Below are positions 20,355-29,266 of a DNA stretch of 47,158 bases, one piece after another. A program made the position numbers and the translations under genes. This DNA comes from Pseudomonadota bacterium (GTDB lineage: Bacteria > Pseudomonadota > Gammaproteobacteria > Pseudomonadales > Moraxellaceae): the NCBI GenBank assembly GCA_021833365.1, contig JAKBFV010000011.1, positions 1 to 47,158 of the forward strand, in the 5' to 3' direction. Numbering within the stretch: the first letter of the stretch is position 1; the number at the start of each line of letters is the position of its first letter. The notes beneath the pieces were generated by a model that searched no databases, was not told where the DNA came from, and was given only the letters and a program-made list of their open reading frames with translations.

Positions 20355-21068
20355 ATGATGAGCAGCAATGTCGACCCTGCTGAGATCGCCAAGTTTGAGG
20401 CACTGGCAGAACGCTGGTGGGATGCTGAAGGGGAGTTCAAACCCCTGCACGCCATCAACCCCCTGCGTCTGAACTGGATCGATGAGCGCGCCCCCCTGTC
20501 CGGGCGACGGGTGCTCGACGTCGGCTGTGGCGGCGGCATTCTCGCTGAGAGCATGGCGCGCAGCGGCGCCGAGGTGACCGGCATCGACATGGGTGAGGCG
20601 CCACTCGCCGTCGCCCGCCGCCATGCGCAAACCGACGGCGTACAGCATCTCGATTATCAACGCATCGCTGTCGAAGACTTGGCGGCACAGGCCCCCGCCA
20701 GCTATGACGTCGTCACCTGCATGGAAATGCTCGAGCACGTGCCAGAGCCGGCAGCGGTCGTCGCCGCCTGTAAAACCCTGGTCAAACCAGGCGGCTGGGT
20801 GTTCTTCTCGAGCATCAACCGCACGCCCAAGTCCTGGCTTTTTGCCATCGTCGGTGCGGAGTATGTGCTGCGCCTGCTACCGCGTGGCACGCACGATTAT
20901 GAACGTTTCATCCGCCCCTCCGAGCTCGACACCTGGATGCGTCATTGTGGACTGCAGCGTCAAGACATGACCGGTTTGCACTACCATCCGCTGACCCGGC
21001 GCTTCTGGCTCGCTGACAATGTCGACGTCAACTACATGGTCGCTAGCCGCCGCCCCCAGGATGCATGA
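20355..21068 (+). CDS. ubiG: Ubiquinone biosynthesis O-methyltransferase UbiG
   Basis: About 237 residues (E. coli 240). UbiG carries out both O-methylations of ubiquinone synthesis with SAM. The N-terminal [19 protein letters not shown] is the family hallmark. SAM motif I is [36 protein letters not shown] and [16 protein letters not shown] give the membrane-interaction region. I chose the ATG at 20355, 5 bases after AAAGG; 20337 and 20358 are also in frame. The stop overlaps the next start (ATGATG). Confidence 0.95.
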   Translation: MMSSNVDPAEIAKFEALAERWWDAEGEFKPLHAINPLRLNWIDERAPLSGRRVLDVGCGGGILAESMARSGAEVTGIDMGEAPLAVARRHAQTDGVQHLDYQRIAVEDLAAQAPASYDVVTCMEMLEHVPEPAAVVAACKTLVKPGGWVFFSSINRTPKSWLFAIVGAEYVLRLLPRGTHDYERFIRPSELDTWMRHCGLQRQDMTGLHYHPLTRRFWLADNVDVNYMVASRRPQDA

Positions 21069-21763
21069 TGGTTGGAGCACTGCTCTTCGATCTCGATGGC
21101 ACCCTCGTCGATACGGCCCCCGATTTTGCGCGTATCCTCAACGCCCAGCGCGATGATCTGAACCTCCCTGCGCTCGCCCCGGAGCGTGTCCGGCACTGGG
21201 TGTCGCAGGGGGCTCGCCACGTCATCGAGTCGGGCTTTGCCGACTATAGCCAGCAGCCCGAGCGGCTCGAACAGCTGCGCCAGGATTTCCTCGAACGCTA
21301 CGCACAGAATGTTGGCCTGCACTCCTGCCTGTTCCCGGGCATGCGTGAACTGCTCGTGCAGATCGAACAACGCAGCATCGCCTGGGGCGTCGTCACCAAC
21401 AAGCCAGAACGCTATACCTTGCCGCTGCTGACACAGCTGCGCCTGAATCCTGGCGCCGTCATCTGTCCCGAACACGTGCCGAACAGCAAGCCGGACCCCG
21501 CCGGCCTGCTGCTCGCCTGCCGCCAGCTCGATCGTTGTGTGCAGACTTCTCTGTATGTCGGCGATCATGAGCGCGATATCGAAGCTGGACGGCGCGCCGG
21601 CATGGTCACGGTCGCCGTCAGCTGGGGCTATACCCTCGAAGGGGATGATCCGCAGCGCTGGCGCGCCGATCATCTCATCAGCCATCCGCAACAGCTTTCT
21701 TCCCTACTCCATTGCATCGAGGATATACCATGCACGATTACCAGGCACCCCCCGAGCTCCTGA
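21065..21763 (+). CDS. mupP: HAD phosphatase, MupP/Gph type
   Basis: 232 residues. A haloacid-dehalogenase phosphatase: motif [13 protein letters not shown] with the nucleophile Asp, motif II around VVTNKPE, the conserved Lys in [10 protein letters not shown] and motif [18 protein letters not shown]. Sequence alone would suggest phosphoglycolate phosphatase (Gph). The neighbourhood (ubiG before it, a YciK-like SDR after it) is that of Pseudomonas MupP, the N-acetylmuramate-6-phosphate phosphatase of peptidoglycan recycling, so I favour MupP. The partners amgK and murU are not in this window. Overlaps ubiG by 4 bases and yciK by 34 bases. Confidence 0.8.
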   Translation: MMVGALLFDLDGTLVDTAPDFARILNAQRDDLNLPALAPERVRHWVSQGARHVIESGFADYSQQPERLEQLRQDFLERYAQNVGLHSCLFPGMRELLVQIEQRSIAWGVVTNKPERYTLPLLTQLRLNPGAVICPEHVPNSKPDPAGLLLACRQLDRCVQTSLYVGDHERDIEAGRRAGMVTVAVSWGYTLEGDDPQRWRADHLISHPQQLSSLLHCIEDIPCTITRHPPSS

Positions 21764-22479
21764 AGGATAAGGTGATACTGGTCACCGGCGCCAGCGATGG
21801 CATCGGTCGCGCCGCCGCCATCGAATACGCCCGCCTCGGCGCCACCGTCATTCTGCTCGCACGCGATCAGAACAAGCTGGCGCGCGTCTATGACCATATC
21901 GAGGGTCTCGACTACCCGCAACCGGCGATGATCCCCCTCGATCTCGCCGTCGCCGAAGCGACGGCTTACCAGACCCTGGCGAACATGATCGAACGGGAAT
22001 TTGGTCGCCTCGATGGTCTGTTGCACAATGCTGCGGTTCTCGGACCGATCACCCCCCTCGAACACTACGAGGACGGCACCTGGGATCAGGTGATGCAGGT
22101 CAATCTGCGTGCCCCCTTTCTTCTGACTCAGGCTCTGCTGCCGAATCTGCGCGCCGCCGAACAAGCCAGCGTCATCTTCACCAGCAGCAGCGTCGGTCGA
22201 CACGCACGCGCTTATTGGGGCGCCTACGCCATCTCCAAAGCCGGTGTCGAGTCGCTTTGCCAGATCTGGTCCGAGGAACTCGCACGCCTGACGCGCATAC
22301 GCTTCAACTGCATCAATCCGGGTGCGACGCTCACCGCCATGCGCAGGAGCGCCTATCCAGCGGAAAATCCGGAAAAACTCCGCCGCCCGGAGGAAATTCT
22401 CGGCCTCTACAACTACCTCATGGGTGCCGATGGCGCGCATCTGCAGGGCATGTCTCTGGATGCCCAGCCAGATCTTTGA
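21730..22479 (+). CDS. yciK: YciK-family short-chain dehydrogenase
   Basis: 249 residues. A classical SDR: NAD(P) motif VTGASDGIGRAAAIEYA, structural motif HNAAVLG in place of NNAG, catalytic Ser in FTSSSVGRHARA and YAISK (Tyr and Lys of the active site). The N terminus [20 protein letters not shown] is typical of YciK. I start at the ATG 21730, preceded by GAGGATATACC. The natural substrate of YciK is not established. The ubiG-mupP-yciK run is conserved in pseudomonads. Confidence 0.9.
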   Translation: MHDYQAPPELLKDKVILVTGASDGIGRAAAIEYARLGATVILLARDQNKLARVYDHIEGLDYPQPAMIPLDLAVAEATAYQTLANMIEREFGRLDGLLHNAAVLGPITPLEHYEDGTWDQVMQVNLRAPFLLTQALLPNLRAAEQASVIFTSSSVGRHARAYWGAYAISKAGVESLCQIWSEELARLTRIRFNCINPGATLTAMRRSAYPAENPEKLRRPEEILGLYNYLMGADGAHLQGMSLDAQPDL

Positions 22480-22606
22480 CGCCCATGCCGGCAAATGCTC
22501 ACTGCGATGCTGAGAAATGCCGGTAATTTTATGATAAGTCTAAAGATATCAATTATGGCATGAGTTTCGCTTCAGTCGAGGACAGGCTCTATTGGAGTGG
22601 TTCCTC

Positions 22607-23503
22607 ATGCCGCATTCCCAGGTTCTTCCCCTGCATCAGGCGCCGGCGCCGAGCAAAGATCGCAAGGCGCGCATCGCCCTGCGTTCGCCCATGGAGTTGC
22701 AGCTGCATCTGCCCTCACTGCTCGCTGCCAGCCTGGAGCTCGATCACATCCTCGATCAATACTTCACCTATATCAGCATCGATCTCAAACCCGCCAGCAT
22801 CAGCGTACACGGTCAGTCCTATCACTACCGGCAAGGCAAGGAAAGCAAACACCAGGCGCATTATCGGCTCAAGATCGAAGATCAGGACCTCGCCGAACTG
22901 CAGGTGACACGCTCGCGCCCTTTCAGCGAGGCCGAGCTGAGCTGGATCGAACAGACCCTCAGCCATCTGTTACTGCCTCTGCGCCACGCCTTCGCCTACG
23001 CACAGATGCAGGATCTCGCCTTGCACGACAATCTCACCGGTGTCGGCAACCGTCGCGCTTTCGAGATGCAAGGCGAACGACTGCTCAAGTCAGCCCTGCG
23101 TCATGAGCGTTCCTGCAGCCTGCTCCTGCTCGATATCGATCACTTCAAACGCGTCAATGATGAACACGGCCATGCGCGCGGCGACCTCGTCCTGATCGAG
23201 ACAGCGCGACGCCTTGAGGGGCAGCTACGCGGCAGCGACCTGCTCTGCCGCTGGGGCGGCGAAGAGTTCAGCGTGATGCTGCCGGAAACCCACCTCCCCG
23301 GCGCGCGCATCGTCGCTGAACGCATACGCCATGCCTTCGCCGAGCAAGCGGTCAGTGGCCTGGCCTTGTCGGTGAGCATCGGGCTGGTCAGCCTGTGCCG
23401 CGACGAAACCCTGCAGGCTCTCTTTCAGCGCGCTGATCAGGCCCTCTATCGCGCCAAACAGACAGGTCGCAACCGCGTCTGCACCGACAGCGCCTGCGAC
23501 TGA
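22607..23503 (+). CDS. GGDEF diguanylate cyclase
   Basis: 298 residues, cytoplasmic. The C-terminal half is a GGDEF domain that makes cyclic di-GMP from two GTP: LHDNLTGVGNRRAFE, LLLDIDHFKRVNDEHGHARG, then the active-site GGEEF at residues 217-221. The inhibitory product site RxxD (R208-D211) is intact, so feedback control is expected. The first 135 residues form an alpha/beta domain with no membrane segment and no family I recognise, probably a sensor. I start at the ATG 22607, which has TTGGAG 9 bases before it. It stands alone, convergent with rluB. Confidence 0.92.
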   Translation: MPHSQVLPLHQAPAPSKDRKARIALRSPMELQLHLPSLLAASLELDHILDQYFTYISIDLKPASISVHGQSYHYRQGKESKHQAHYRLKIEDQDLAELQVTRSRPFSEAELSWIEQTLSHLLLPLRHAFAYAQMQDLALHDNLTGVGNRRAFEMQGERLLKSALRHERSCSLLLLDIDHFKRVNDEHGHARGDLVLIETARRLEGQLRGSDLLCRWGGEEFSVMLPETHLPGARIVAERIRHAFAEQAVSGLALSVSIGLVSLCRDETLQALFQRADQALYRAKQTGRNRVCTDSACD

Positions 23504-23516
23504 GGCTCTAGCTGGA

Positions 23517-24392
23517 CTAGATCTCCTCGCCACCAGGCTCGCGATCGCGCCGTTGGCGGCCATCCTGACGCGGCAGACGTGCCGGCAAGGGCTTGGCCAA
23601 CATGCGCTCGGTACGCCTTTTCTGCAGGCCATAGAGGCCTGTGCCACGCCGTGGCTTGAGCTCGACCTGCTGTGAGATCTCATCGATCTGCGGCGCGTCG
23701 AGCTCGAGCCAGCGCCCGGTCTTCAGTTGCTTGGGCAGAGTCACCGTCCCATAACGGATGCGAATGAGACGACTGACCTTGAGACCGACCGCCTCAAACA
23801 TGCGGCGAACTTCGCGATTGCGCCCCTCGCAGATGACCACCTGAAACCACTTGTTCACGCCCTCGCCACCGACGAGGCTGAGACGTTCGAACTTGGCCAA
23901 ACCGTCATCGAGCACCAGGCCATCGAGCAGCTGCTGGCGCTTGCCTTCATCGAGTTCGCCGAGCACGCGCACCGCGTATTCACGCTCGATATGGCTGGAT
24001 GGATGCATGAGGCGATTGGCCAGCTCGCCATCGGTGGTGAACAGCAGCAGACCCGAGCTGTTGACATCCAGGCGCCCGACCAGGATCCAGCGCTCCTGAT
24101 GCACGGGTGGCAGATGATCGAACACCGTCGGTCGTCCTTCCGGGTCGGAACGGGTACAGATCTCGCCTTCCGGCTTGTAATAGACCAGGACACGCCGACG
24201 CTGTTCCTCTTCGGTGAGCAGCGTCACCAACCGGCCGTCGACACGTACCTGATCGCCCACTTCGACACGATCGCCGAGCTCGGCCAAGCGCCCATTGACG
24301 CTCACCCGACCTTCGCTGATGGCGACTTCCATATGCCGGCGCGATCCGACGCCGGCTCGCGCCAGCACCTTTTGCAACTTCTCACTCATCAT
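23517..24392 (-). CDS. rluB: 23S rRNA pseudouridine2605 synthase RluB
   Basis: 291 residues (E. coli 291). An N-terminal S4 RNA-binding domain ([19 protein letters not shown]) is followed by the catalytic domain with Asp in [18 protein letters not shown], and [20 protein letters not shown]. RluB isomerises U2605 in the peptidyl-transferase region. The C-terminal tail is Arg/Gln-rich and basic. The start (ATGATGAGT, either Met) lies inside the scpB end, giving an 11-base overlap. The scpA-scpB-rluB order is widely conserved. Confidence 0.94.
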   Translation of the reverse strand: MMSEKLQKVLARAGVGSRRHMEVAISEGRVSVNGRLAELGDRVEVGDQVRVDGRLVTLLTEEEQRRRVLVYYKPEGEICTRSDPEGRPTVFDHLPPVHQERWILVGRLDVNSSGLLLFTTDGELANRLMHPSSHIEREYAVRVLGELDEGKRQQLLDGLVLDDGLAKFERLSLVGGEGVNKWFQVVICEGRNREVRRMFEAVGLKVSRLIRIRYGTVTLPKQLKTGRWLELDAPQIDEISQQVELKPRRGTGLYGLQKRRTERMLAKPLPARLPRQDGRQRRDREPGGEEI

Positions 24393-24996
24393 CGCTCACT
24401 TCTTCTGCATCATTCATGGAGTTGGCCTGCCCGACCTCAATCAGATCGAGTTCGGCATTGATCTGATCAAGATCACGCAATGCTGACAAAGGCGGCAGGT
24501 CTGCCAAACGCATCAGCTGAAAACTGTCAAGAAATTGGCGGGTAGTGACGTAGAGCGCCGGACGCCCAGGAACGTCACGATGCCCCGCCACGCGTATCCA
24601 TTCTCTTTCCAGCAGAGTGCGCAGGATCTGCGTACTGACCGCGACACCGCGTATGGCCTCGATATCGCCACGGGTCATAGGTTGACGGTAGGCGATCAGA
24701 GCCAAAGTTTCCAGCAGAGCCCGCGAATATCGCTGTGGTTTCTCTTCCTGCAGGCGGCTCACCCAGGGGCCATAGGCGCGTGGCACCTGAAAACGATAGC
24801 CTGAGGCCACCTCGACCAGTTCGACGCCGCGGCCATGATAACGCGTCTGCAGATCGGCCAAGGCCGCTTCGATCTGCGCCGCAGTCACCGCCTCATCGAG
24901 ATCAAACAGGGTCAGCAACTGTTCGACCGACAGAGGCTGCGCCTGTGAAAATAGAGCCGCCTCGAGGAGGCAGAGCAGTTTCTCGCGCTCGATCAT
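24382..24996 (-). CDS. scpB: Chromosome segregation and condensation protein ScpB
   Basis: 204 residues. ScpB is the kite subunit that, with ScpA, bridges the SMC dimer to compact and segregate DNA. Two winged-helix domains are visible; the second includes the highly conserved [21 protein letters not shown] and GRPALYVTT. The C terminus is acidic ([10 protein letters not shown]). It begins 2 bases after the scpA stop. Bacteria with ScpAB normally encode Smc rather than MukB, so an smc gene is expected elsewhere in the genome. Confidence 0.94.
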   Translation of the reverse strand: MIEREKLLCLLEAALFSQAQPLSVEQLLTLFDLDEAVTAAQIEAALADLQTRYHGRGVELVEVASGYRFQVPRAYGPWVSRLQEEKPQRYSRALLETLALIAYRQPMTRGDIEAIRGVAVSTQILRTLLEREWIRVAGHRDVPGRPALYVTTRQFLDSFQLMRLADLPPLSALRDLDQINAELDLIEVGQANSMNDAEEVSDDE

Positions 24997-24998
24997 CC

Positions 24999-25826
24999 TC
25001 AGTCCCCTGCCGCCAAGCGCGGCGTCGTCCGTCGACGCAGGTGGATGGGACCGCCGACCTCGCCTTGCAAGAGATCGATCAGCCCCTCCTTGACCAGTTC
25101 AAGGATGGCCATGAAGCTGACCACCACACCAGCGCGCCCTTCCGCAACACGAAACAGAGCGACGAAGGCGAGTACACTCTCCTCCTGCAAACGCTGTAGA
25201 ACCTCGGCCATACGTTCGCGCAGGCTGAGCCCCTCGGCACTGACCTGATGACTCTCAAATAGCTGCGAACGCCGCAGGACATCCTGCAGAGCGAGGAGCA
25301 ACTCGGCCAGATCGACAGGCACCGGCAGGCGCGGCGCCTGATAATCGGCAGCCAGCGCCTGCGCCTGAAAGACGTCGCGACCTTCGAGCGGTAGAGCATC
25401 GAGATCGTGCGCGGCGTTCTTGTAGCGCTCATACTCCTGCAGACGTCGAATGAGCTCGGCACGCGGATCCTCGCCCCCCTCCTCATCGACCGAGTTGCTA
25501 CGCGGCAGGAGGCAACGCGACTTGATCTCACCGAGTACCGCTGCCATCACCAGATACTCGGCGGCCAATTCGACACGCAAGGACTGCATCACTTCCATAT
25601 AGGCGAGATACTGACGCGTGATCTCGGCGACGGGAATATCGAGAATATCGAGATTCTGACGGCGGATCAGATAGAGCAGAAGGTCGAGCGGCCCCTCGAA
25701 AGTTTCGAGAAAGACCTCGAGCGCATCCGGCGGAATATAGAGATCGTCGGGTAAACGGGTGTAAGCCTGGCCATGGACGAGAGCGAAAGGCATCTCCACC
25801 TGAGCCGATGAACTCACTTCTTGCAT
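24999..25826 (-). CDS. scpA: Segregation and condensation protein ScpA (kleisin)
   Basis: 275 residues. The kleisin that closes the SMC ring. The N-terminal FEGPLDLLLYLIRRQNLDILDIPVAEITRQYL region (kept here as FEGPLDLLLYLIRR and NLDILDIPVAEITRQYL) binds the SMC neck. AAEYLVMAAVLGEIKSRCLLP is the following helix, and the C-terminal winged helix contains VVSFMAILELVKEGLI, which binds the SMC cap. The first 30 residues are a non-conserved extension. It precedes scpB directly. Confidence 0.94.
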   Translation of the reverse strand: MQEVSSSAQVEMPFALVHGQAYTRLPDDLYIPPDALEVFLETFEGPLDLLLYLIRRQNLDILDIPVAEITRQYLAYMEVMQSLRVELAAEYLVMAAVLGEIKSRCLLPRSNSVDEEGGEDPRAELIRRLQEYERYKNAAHDLDALPLEGRDVFQAQALAADYQAPRLPVPVDLAELLLALQDVLRRSQLFESHQVSAEGLSLRERMAEVLQRLQEESVLAFVALFRVAEGRAGVVVSFMAILELVKEGLIDLLQGEVGGPIHLRRRTTPRLAAGD

Positions 25827-25870
25827 GGTATCATCCCGACACGATGCGCTAGGCGCTTGTATGGCTACAA

Positions 25871-27082
25871 TCAGCGATAGGCCAGTCCCATCGCCTCCCT
25901 CACTTCATCCATGGTGTCCTCGGCGACCTCACGCGCGCGCGCACACCCTTCAGCGATGATGCTGCGCAGCATGTCGGGATTGCGCTCGATCTCGGCAGCA
26001 CGCTGTCGCATCGGCGCAAGTTCGTCATTGATCGCATCGATGATCGGTTTCTTGCATTCCAGGCAGCCGATACCGGCGGAGCGACAGCCCTCCATCACCC
26101 AGGTACGCCGCGCCTCGTCGCTATACACTTCGTGCAGGGCCCACACCGGACAACGTGTCGGTTCACCGGCGTCGGTGCGGCGCACGCGAGCCGTATCGGT
26201 CGGCATTTTACGCACTTTTTCAGCCACAACATCGCTCTCATCACGCAAACTGATGGCATTACCGTAGGATTTAGCCATCTTGCGACCATCGAGACCGGGC
26301 ATGCGCGCAGCCGGCGTCAGCAGGGCCTGCGGCTCGGGCAGGATGATCTTGCCAAGACCCTCGAGTGCACCGAGCAGACGCTCCTTGTCACCGAGGGTGA
26401 TATTCGACTGATCGCGCACCAGTGCCTGAGCCGTGGCCAGAGCATCGGCATCACCAAGCTCCTGATAACGCCGGCGCAGGTCGACGTAGACACGCGCGCT
26501 CTTTTTGCCCATCTTGTCGATCGCCTGATCGACGGCTTCCTGAAAGCCCGGTTCACGCCCAAACAGATGATTGAAGCGGCGAGCGACCTCACGCGTCAAC
26601 TCGACATGCGCGACTTGATCGGCGCCGACGGGGACATGACGCGCCTTGTAGAGAAGGATGTCAGCCGATTGCAGCAAGGGATAGCCGAGAAAACCATAAG
26701 TAGCGAGATCCTTCTCCTTGAGCTGCTCTTGCTGATCCTTGTAGGTCGGCACGCGTTCCAGCCAGGGCAGTGGCGTCATCATCGATAAAAGCAGATGCAG
26801 CTCGGCGTGCTGGGGCATGCGCGACTGCACGAACAGCACGGCATGCGATGGATCGACACCTGCCGCCAGCCAGTCCGCCAGCATCTCCCAGACACTGTTT
26901 TCGATGCCGCGCACATCCTCATAATGCGTCGTCAGCGCGTGCCAGTCAGCGATGAAGAAGAAGCACTCGTACTCGTGCTGCAACTTGACCCAGTTCTTCA
27001 GCACACCATGATAGTGCCCAAGATGCAAACGCCCGGTCGGACGCATACCTGATAAAACGCGCTTGTCGGCTGTGCTGCTCAA
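25871..27082 (-). CDS. trpS: Tryptophanyl-tRNA synthetase, probable iron-sulfur type
   Basis: 403 residues, longer than the E. coli enzyme (334). Class I motifs: HLGH (residues 20-23, in place of HIGH) and KMAKS (268-272). Residues about 190-265 form an insertion seen in a subset of long bacterial enzymes. Four cysteines (C311, C333, C340, C343) have spacing C-x21-C-x6-C-x2-C, almost the C-x22-C-x6-C-x2-C motif that binds a 4Fe-4S cluster in the Thermotoga enzyme. I start at TTG 27082, which follows GGGAG by 9 bases and gives the expected SSTADKRVLSGMRPTG; the first ATG would remove the RVLSG strand. A TATAAT lies upstream. Confidence 0.94.
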   Translation of the reverse strand: MSSTADKRVLSGMRPTGRLHLGHYHGVLKNWVKLQHEYECFFFIADWHALTTHYEDVRGIENSVWEMLADWLAAGVDPSHAVLFVQSRMPQHAELHLLLSMMTPLPWLERVPTYKDQQEQLKEKDLATYGFLGYPLLQSADILLYKARHVPVGADQVAHVELTREVARRFNHLFGREPGFQEAVDQAIDKMGKKSARVYVDLRRRYQELGDADALATAQALVRDQSNITLGDKERLLGALEGLGKIILPEPQALLTPAARMPGLDGRKMAKSYGNAISLRDESDVVAEKVRKMPTDTARVRRTDAGEPTRCPVWALHEVYSDEARRTWVMEGCRSAGIGCLECKKPIIDAINDELAPMRQRAAEIERNPDMLRSIIAEGCARAREVAEDTMDEVREAMGLAYR

Positions 27083-27112
27083 AACCTTAGGCTCCCACGG
27101 GGCTGTCGATCC

Positions 27113-27118
27113 ATTATA
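27113..27118 (-). promoter_or_regulatory. TATAAT -10 box for trpS-scpA-scpB-rluB
   Basis: The minus strand reads TATAAT 31 bases before the trpS TTG start, in the 88-base gap after yciO. The -35 position at 17-base spacing (TGAAGC) is weak. A promoter here would separate trpS and the scp genes from rnm-yciO. Confidence 0.5.
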
Positions 27119-27170
27119 ACCTATCCCTGGCGCCCGCTTCAGGACATCTTCAAGGACTAGATTTCAAAGA

Positions 27171-27794
27171 CTAGGGCTGAATAAAATCACGGGTGTCACC
27201 GGCACCCTCACGCAGAATCTGCACACCTTCGCTGAGATCGACGACCGTGGTCGGACGCACACCGGTGTGACCACCATCGATGATGAGATCGACCTGGCCA
27301 CGCAGAATGCTCGCGAGCTCATCGGCGTCAGCGATGGCTTCAGCGACACCCGGCAGATGCAGAGTCGTCGTCAGCATGGGCTCGCCGAGCTCGGCGAGGA
27401 GAGCCTGGCAAATGATGTGATCAGGGATGCGCAAGCCGATGGTGCGTCGCTTCGGATGATGCAGGCGCCGCGGTACCTCGGAAGTGGCCGGCAAGATGAA
27501 GGTGTAAGGCCCCGGGGTGTGCGCCTTGAGCAGGCGATAGACACGGTTGTCGACCTTGGCATAGGTCGATAATGCCGACAGGTCACGACAGAGCAAGGTC
27601 AGCAGATGATCTTCATCGAGACCGCGCACACGACGCAGGCGATCGAGCGCCGCCTTGTCATCGAGGCAGCAACCGAGAGCGTAGGCCGAGTCGGTCGGAT
27701 AGGCGATGACGCCGCCTTGCCGCAAGATCTGCACCGCCTGGCGCAGGAGACGCGGCTGCGGATTCTGCGGATGTATCTGAAAATACTGGCTCAT
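27171..27794 (-). CDS. yciO: YciO-family (Sua5/YrdC-fold) protein
   Basis: 207 residues (E. coli YciO 206). A YrdC-fold protein related to TsaC, which makes threonylcarbamoyl-AMP for tRNA t6A. Visible motifs: GGVIAYPTDSAYALGC, TPGPYTFILPAT, KRRTIGLRIPDH and a C-terminal STVVD-like stretch (RPTTVVDLSEG). YciO replaces the basic TsaC active-site pattern and its cellular role is not settled; TsaC itself is probably elsewhere. The start is ATG 27794, 10 bases after the rnm stop, so it is co-transcribed with rnm as in E. coli. Confidence 0.92.
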   Translation of the reverse strand: MSQYFQIHPQNPQPRLLRQAVQILRQGGVIAYPTDSAYALGCCLDDKAALDRLRRVRGLDEDHLLTLLCRDLSALSTYAKVDNRVYRLLKAHTPGPYTFILPATSEVPRRLHHPKRRTIGLRIPDHIICQALLAELGEPMLTTTLHLPGVAEAIADADELASILRGQVDLIIDGGHTGVRPTTVVDLSEGVQILREGAGDTRDFIQP

Positions 27795-27804
27795 CGAAGA
27801 CTTC

Positions 27805-28653
27805 TCATGCGGCACGATCGTCTGACAACAGCCGCCAGACCGACGACCCGGTGTCTGGAAGTTCGGTAAAACCGCCGAGCTCGGCCCAGGGCGTCGTCGG
27901 ACCATGAAAATCGCTGCCCTGGGAGCAGAACAGGGCGTGCTTTGTCGCCTGTGCCTGCAACCACGGCCATTCACCAGGCAACTGTACCGGCGTCGCCACT
28001 TCCAGAGCCCGCCCGCCCGCTTGCGCGAAGGCCGCCACCAGCTGAGTCAGCCGCGTCCGCGACAGGCCATAGCGCAACGGGTGGGCCAGCACGCTGACTT
28101 TCGCCACGCGGTTCAAAATCGCCACCCCCTCTTCCATGGTGACCCAGTCGAGAGGAACCGCAGCTTTTCGCCCGGCACCGAGATAGCGATCGAAGGCTTG
28201 CTGCACTGAGCGTACCACACCACGCTCCTGCAGCACCTGCGCAAAATGCAGGCGGCCCACCGATTGAGGGCTGGCGCTGCGCGCCAAGGCTGCCTCATAG
28301 ACACCCGGCAGGCCCAGCGCCGCCAGACGCTCACCGATGGCGACGGCACGCCGTTCGCGCACCTGCGACTGGCGTTCGAGCAGCTGCTGCAAGAGGGGCG
28401 CATGCACATCGAGCCCAAGGGCGATGATGTGGGCATTGACGCCTTGCCATTGCGTCGACAACTCGACACCGGCGAGCAACTCCAGACCATGCGCTGCCGC
28501 TGCCTGCGCGGCGCGCGCACAGCCAGCGACACTGTCGTGATCGGTCAGAGCCAGCACCCGCAGGCCGCGCTCGGCAGCACGCTGCACGAGCGCTTCGGGA
28601 GATAACTCGCCATCGGAACAGTGGCTGTGGGTATGCAGGTCGATCGTGGCCAT
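27805..28653 (-). CDS. rnm: PHP-domain 5'-3' exoribonuclease Rnm (YciV/TrpH)
   Basis: 282 residues (E. coli 293). The PHP metal sites are all visible: DLHTHSHCSDGELSPEAL, LALTDHDSVAGC, LAGVELS, VLAHPLRY and QGSDFHGP. In E. coli this enzyme (RNase AM) trims the 5' ends of rRNA precursors and degrades short oligonucleotides and pAp. It is first in the leftward rnm-yciO pair and divergent from yciB, sharing a short spacer. Confidence 0.92.
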   Translation of the reverse strand: MATIDLHTHSHCSDGELSPEALVQRAAERGLRVLALTDHDSVAGCARAAQAAAAHGLELLAGVELSTQWQGVNAHIIALGLDVHAPLLQQLLERQSQVRERRAVAIGERLAALGLPGVYEAALARSASPQSVGRLHFAQVLQERGVVRSVQQAFDRYLGAGRKAAVPLDWVTMEEGVAILNRVAKVSVLAHPLRYGLSRTRLTQLVAAFAQAGGRALEVATPVQLPGEWPWLQAQATKHALFCSQGSDFHGPTTPWAELGGFTELPDTGSSVWRLLSDDRAA

Positions 28654-28675
28654 AAAGCTCCAAAAGGGCTACAAT
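28647..28675 (+). promoter_or_regulatory. Candidate promoter of yciB-yciI-mnmC
   Basis: TGGCCA (28647-28652), 17 bases, then TACAAT (28670-28675), ending 44 bases before the yciB ATG. The -10 matches five of six and the -35 four of six. It overlaps the rnm start, so the two directions would interfere. Confidence 0.4.
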
Positions 28676-28719
28676 GCCCGCACCAGAGCCCTCCATCTTA
28701 TACGACGGGTCGCCCCCTG

Positions 28720-29265
28720 ATGAAACAGTTTCTCGATTTTGTCCCTTTGCTGCTCTTTTTTGCCACCTTCAAGGCCCTCGGCATCTATGCAGCGACGGCC
28801 ATCCTTCTGATCAGCACCGTCCTCATCTACGCCGGCCTCTACTGGCATAGCCGTAAACTCGACAACACCCAGCTCAGCACCCTCGTCCTCACCCTCGTCC
28901 TCGGTGGCCTGACCCTGGCCCTGCACAGCGACACTTTCATCAAATGGAAGGCTCCCCTCGTCTCCTGGATCATGGCGCTGACTTTTCTCGGCAGCCACTT
29001 CATCGGCCGCCAGTTACTCGTCCAGCGCCTGCTCGGTCACGTTTTCAGCATGCCGCAAAAACTGTGGCAGCGCCTCAATCTGAGCTGGGCCGGCTTCATG
29101 GCCTTTCTCGGCGGCTGCAATCTTTTTATCGCCTTTCACTATCCCGAGCACTGGGTGAGCTTCAAGGTCTTCGGCTCCATGGCCCTGACTATCCTATTCG
29201 TCGGTGCGCAGTTGTGGATTCTGCGCCCCTATTTGACGCCCACCCAAGGGCAAGGAGAATCCTGA
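28720..29265 (+). CDS. yciB: Inner-membrane septation protein A (YciB/IspZ)
   Basis: 181 residues with about five membrane helices. The family signature is the start MKQFLDFVPLLLFFATFKA and LNLSWAGFMAFLGGCNLFIA with FHYPEHWVSFKVFG. YciB interacts with cell-elongation and division proteins and affects envelope integrity. The start is the ATG at 28720; the ribosome site is weak. One base separates it from yciI, a pairing also found in E. coli (yciB, yciA, yciI region). Confidence 0.94.
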   Translation: MKQFLDFVPLLLFFATFKALGIYAATAILLISTVLIYAGLYWHSRKLDNTQLSTLVLTLVLGGLTLALHSDTFIKWKAPLVSWIMALTFLGSHFIGRQLLVQRLLGHVFSMPQKLWQRLNLSWAGFMAFLGGCNLFIAFHYPEHWVSFKVFGSMALTILFVGAQLWILRPYLTPTQGQGES

Positions 29266-29266
29266 C

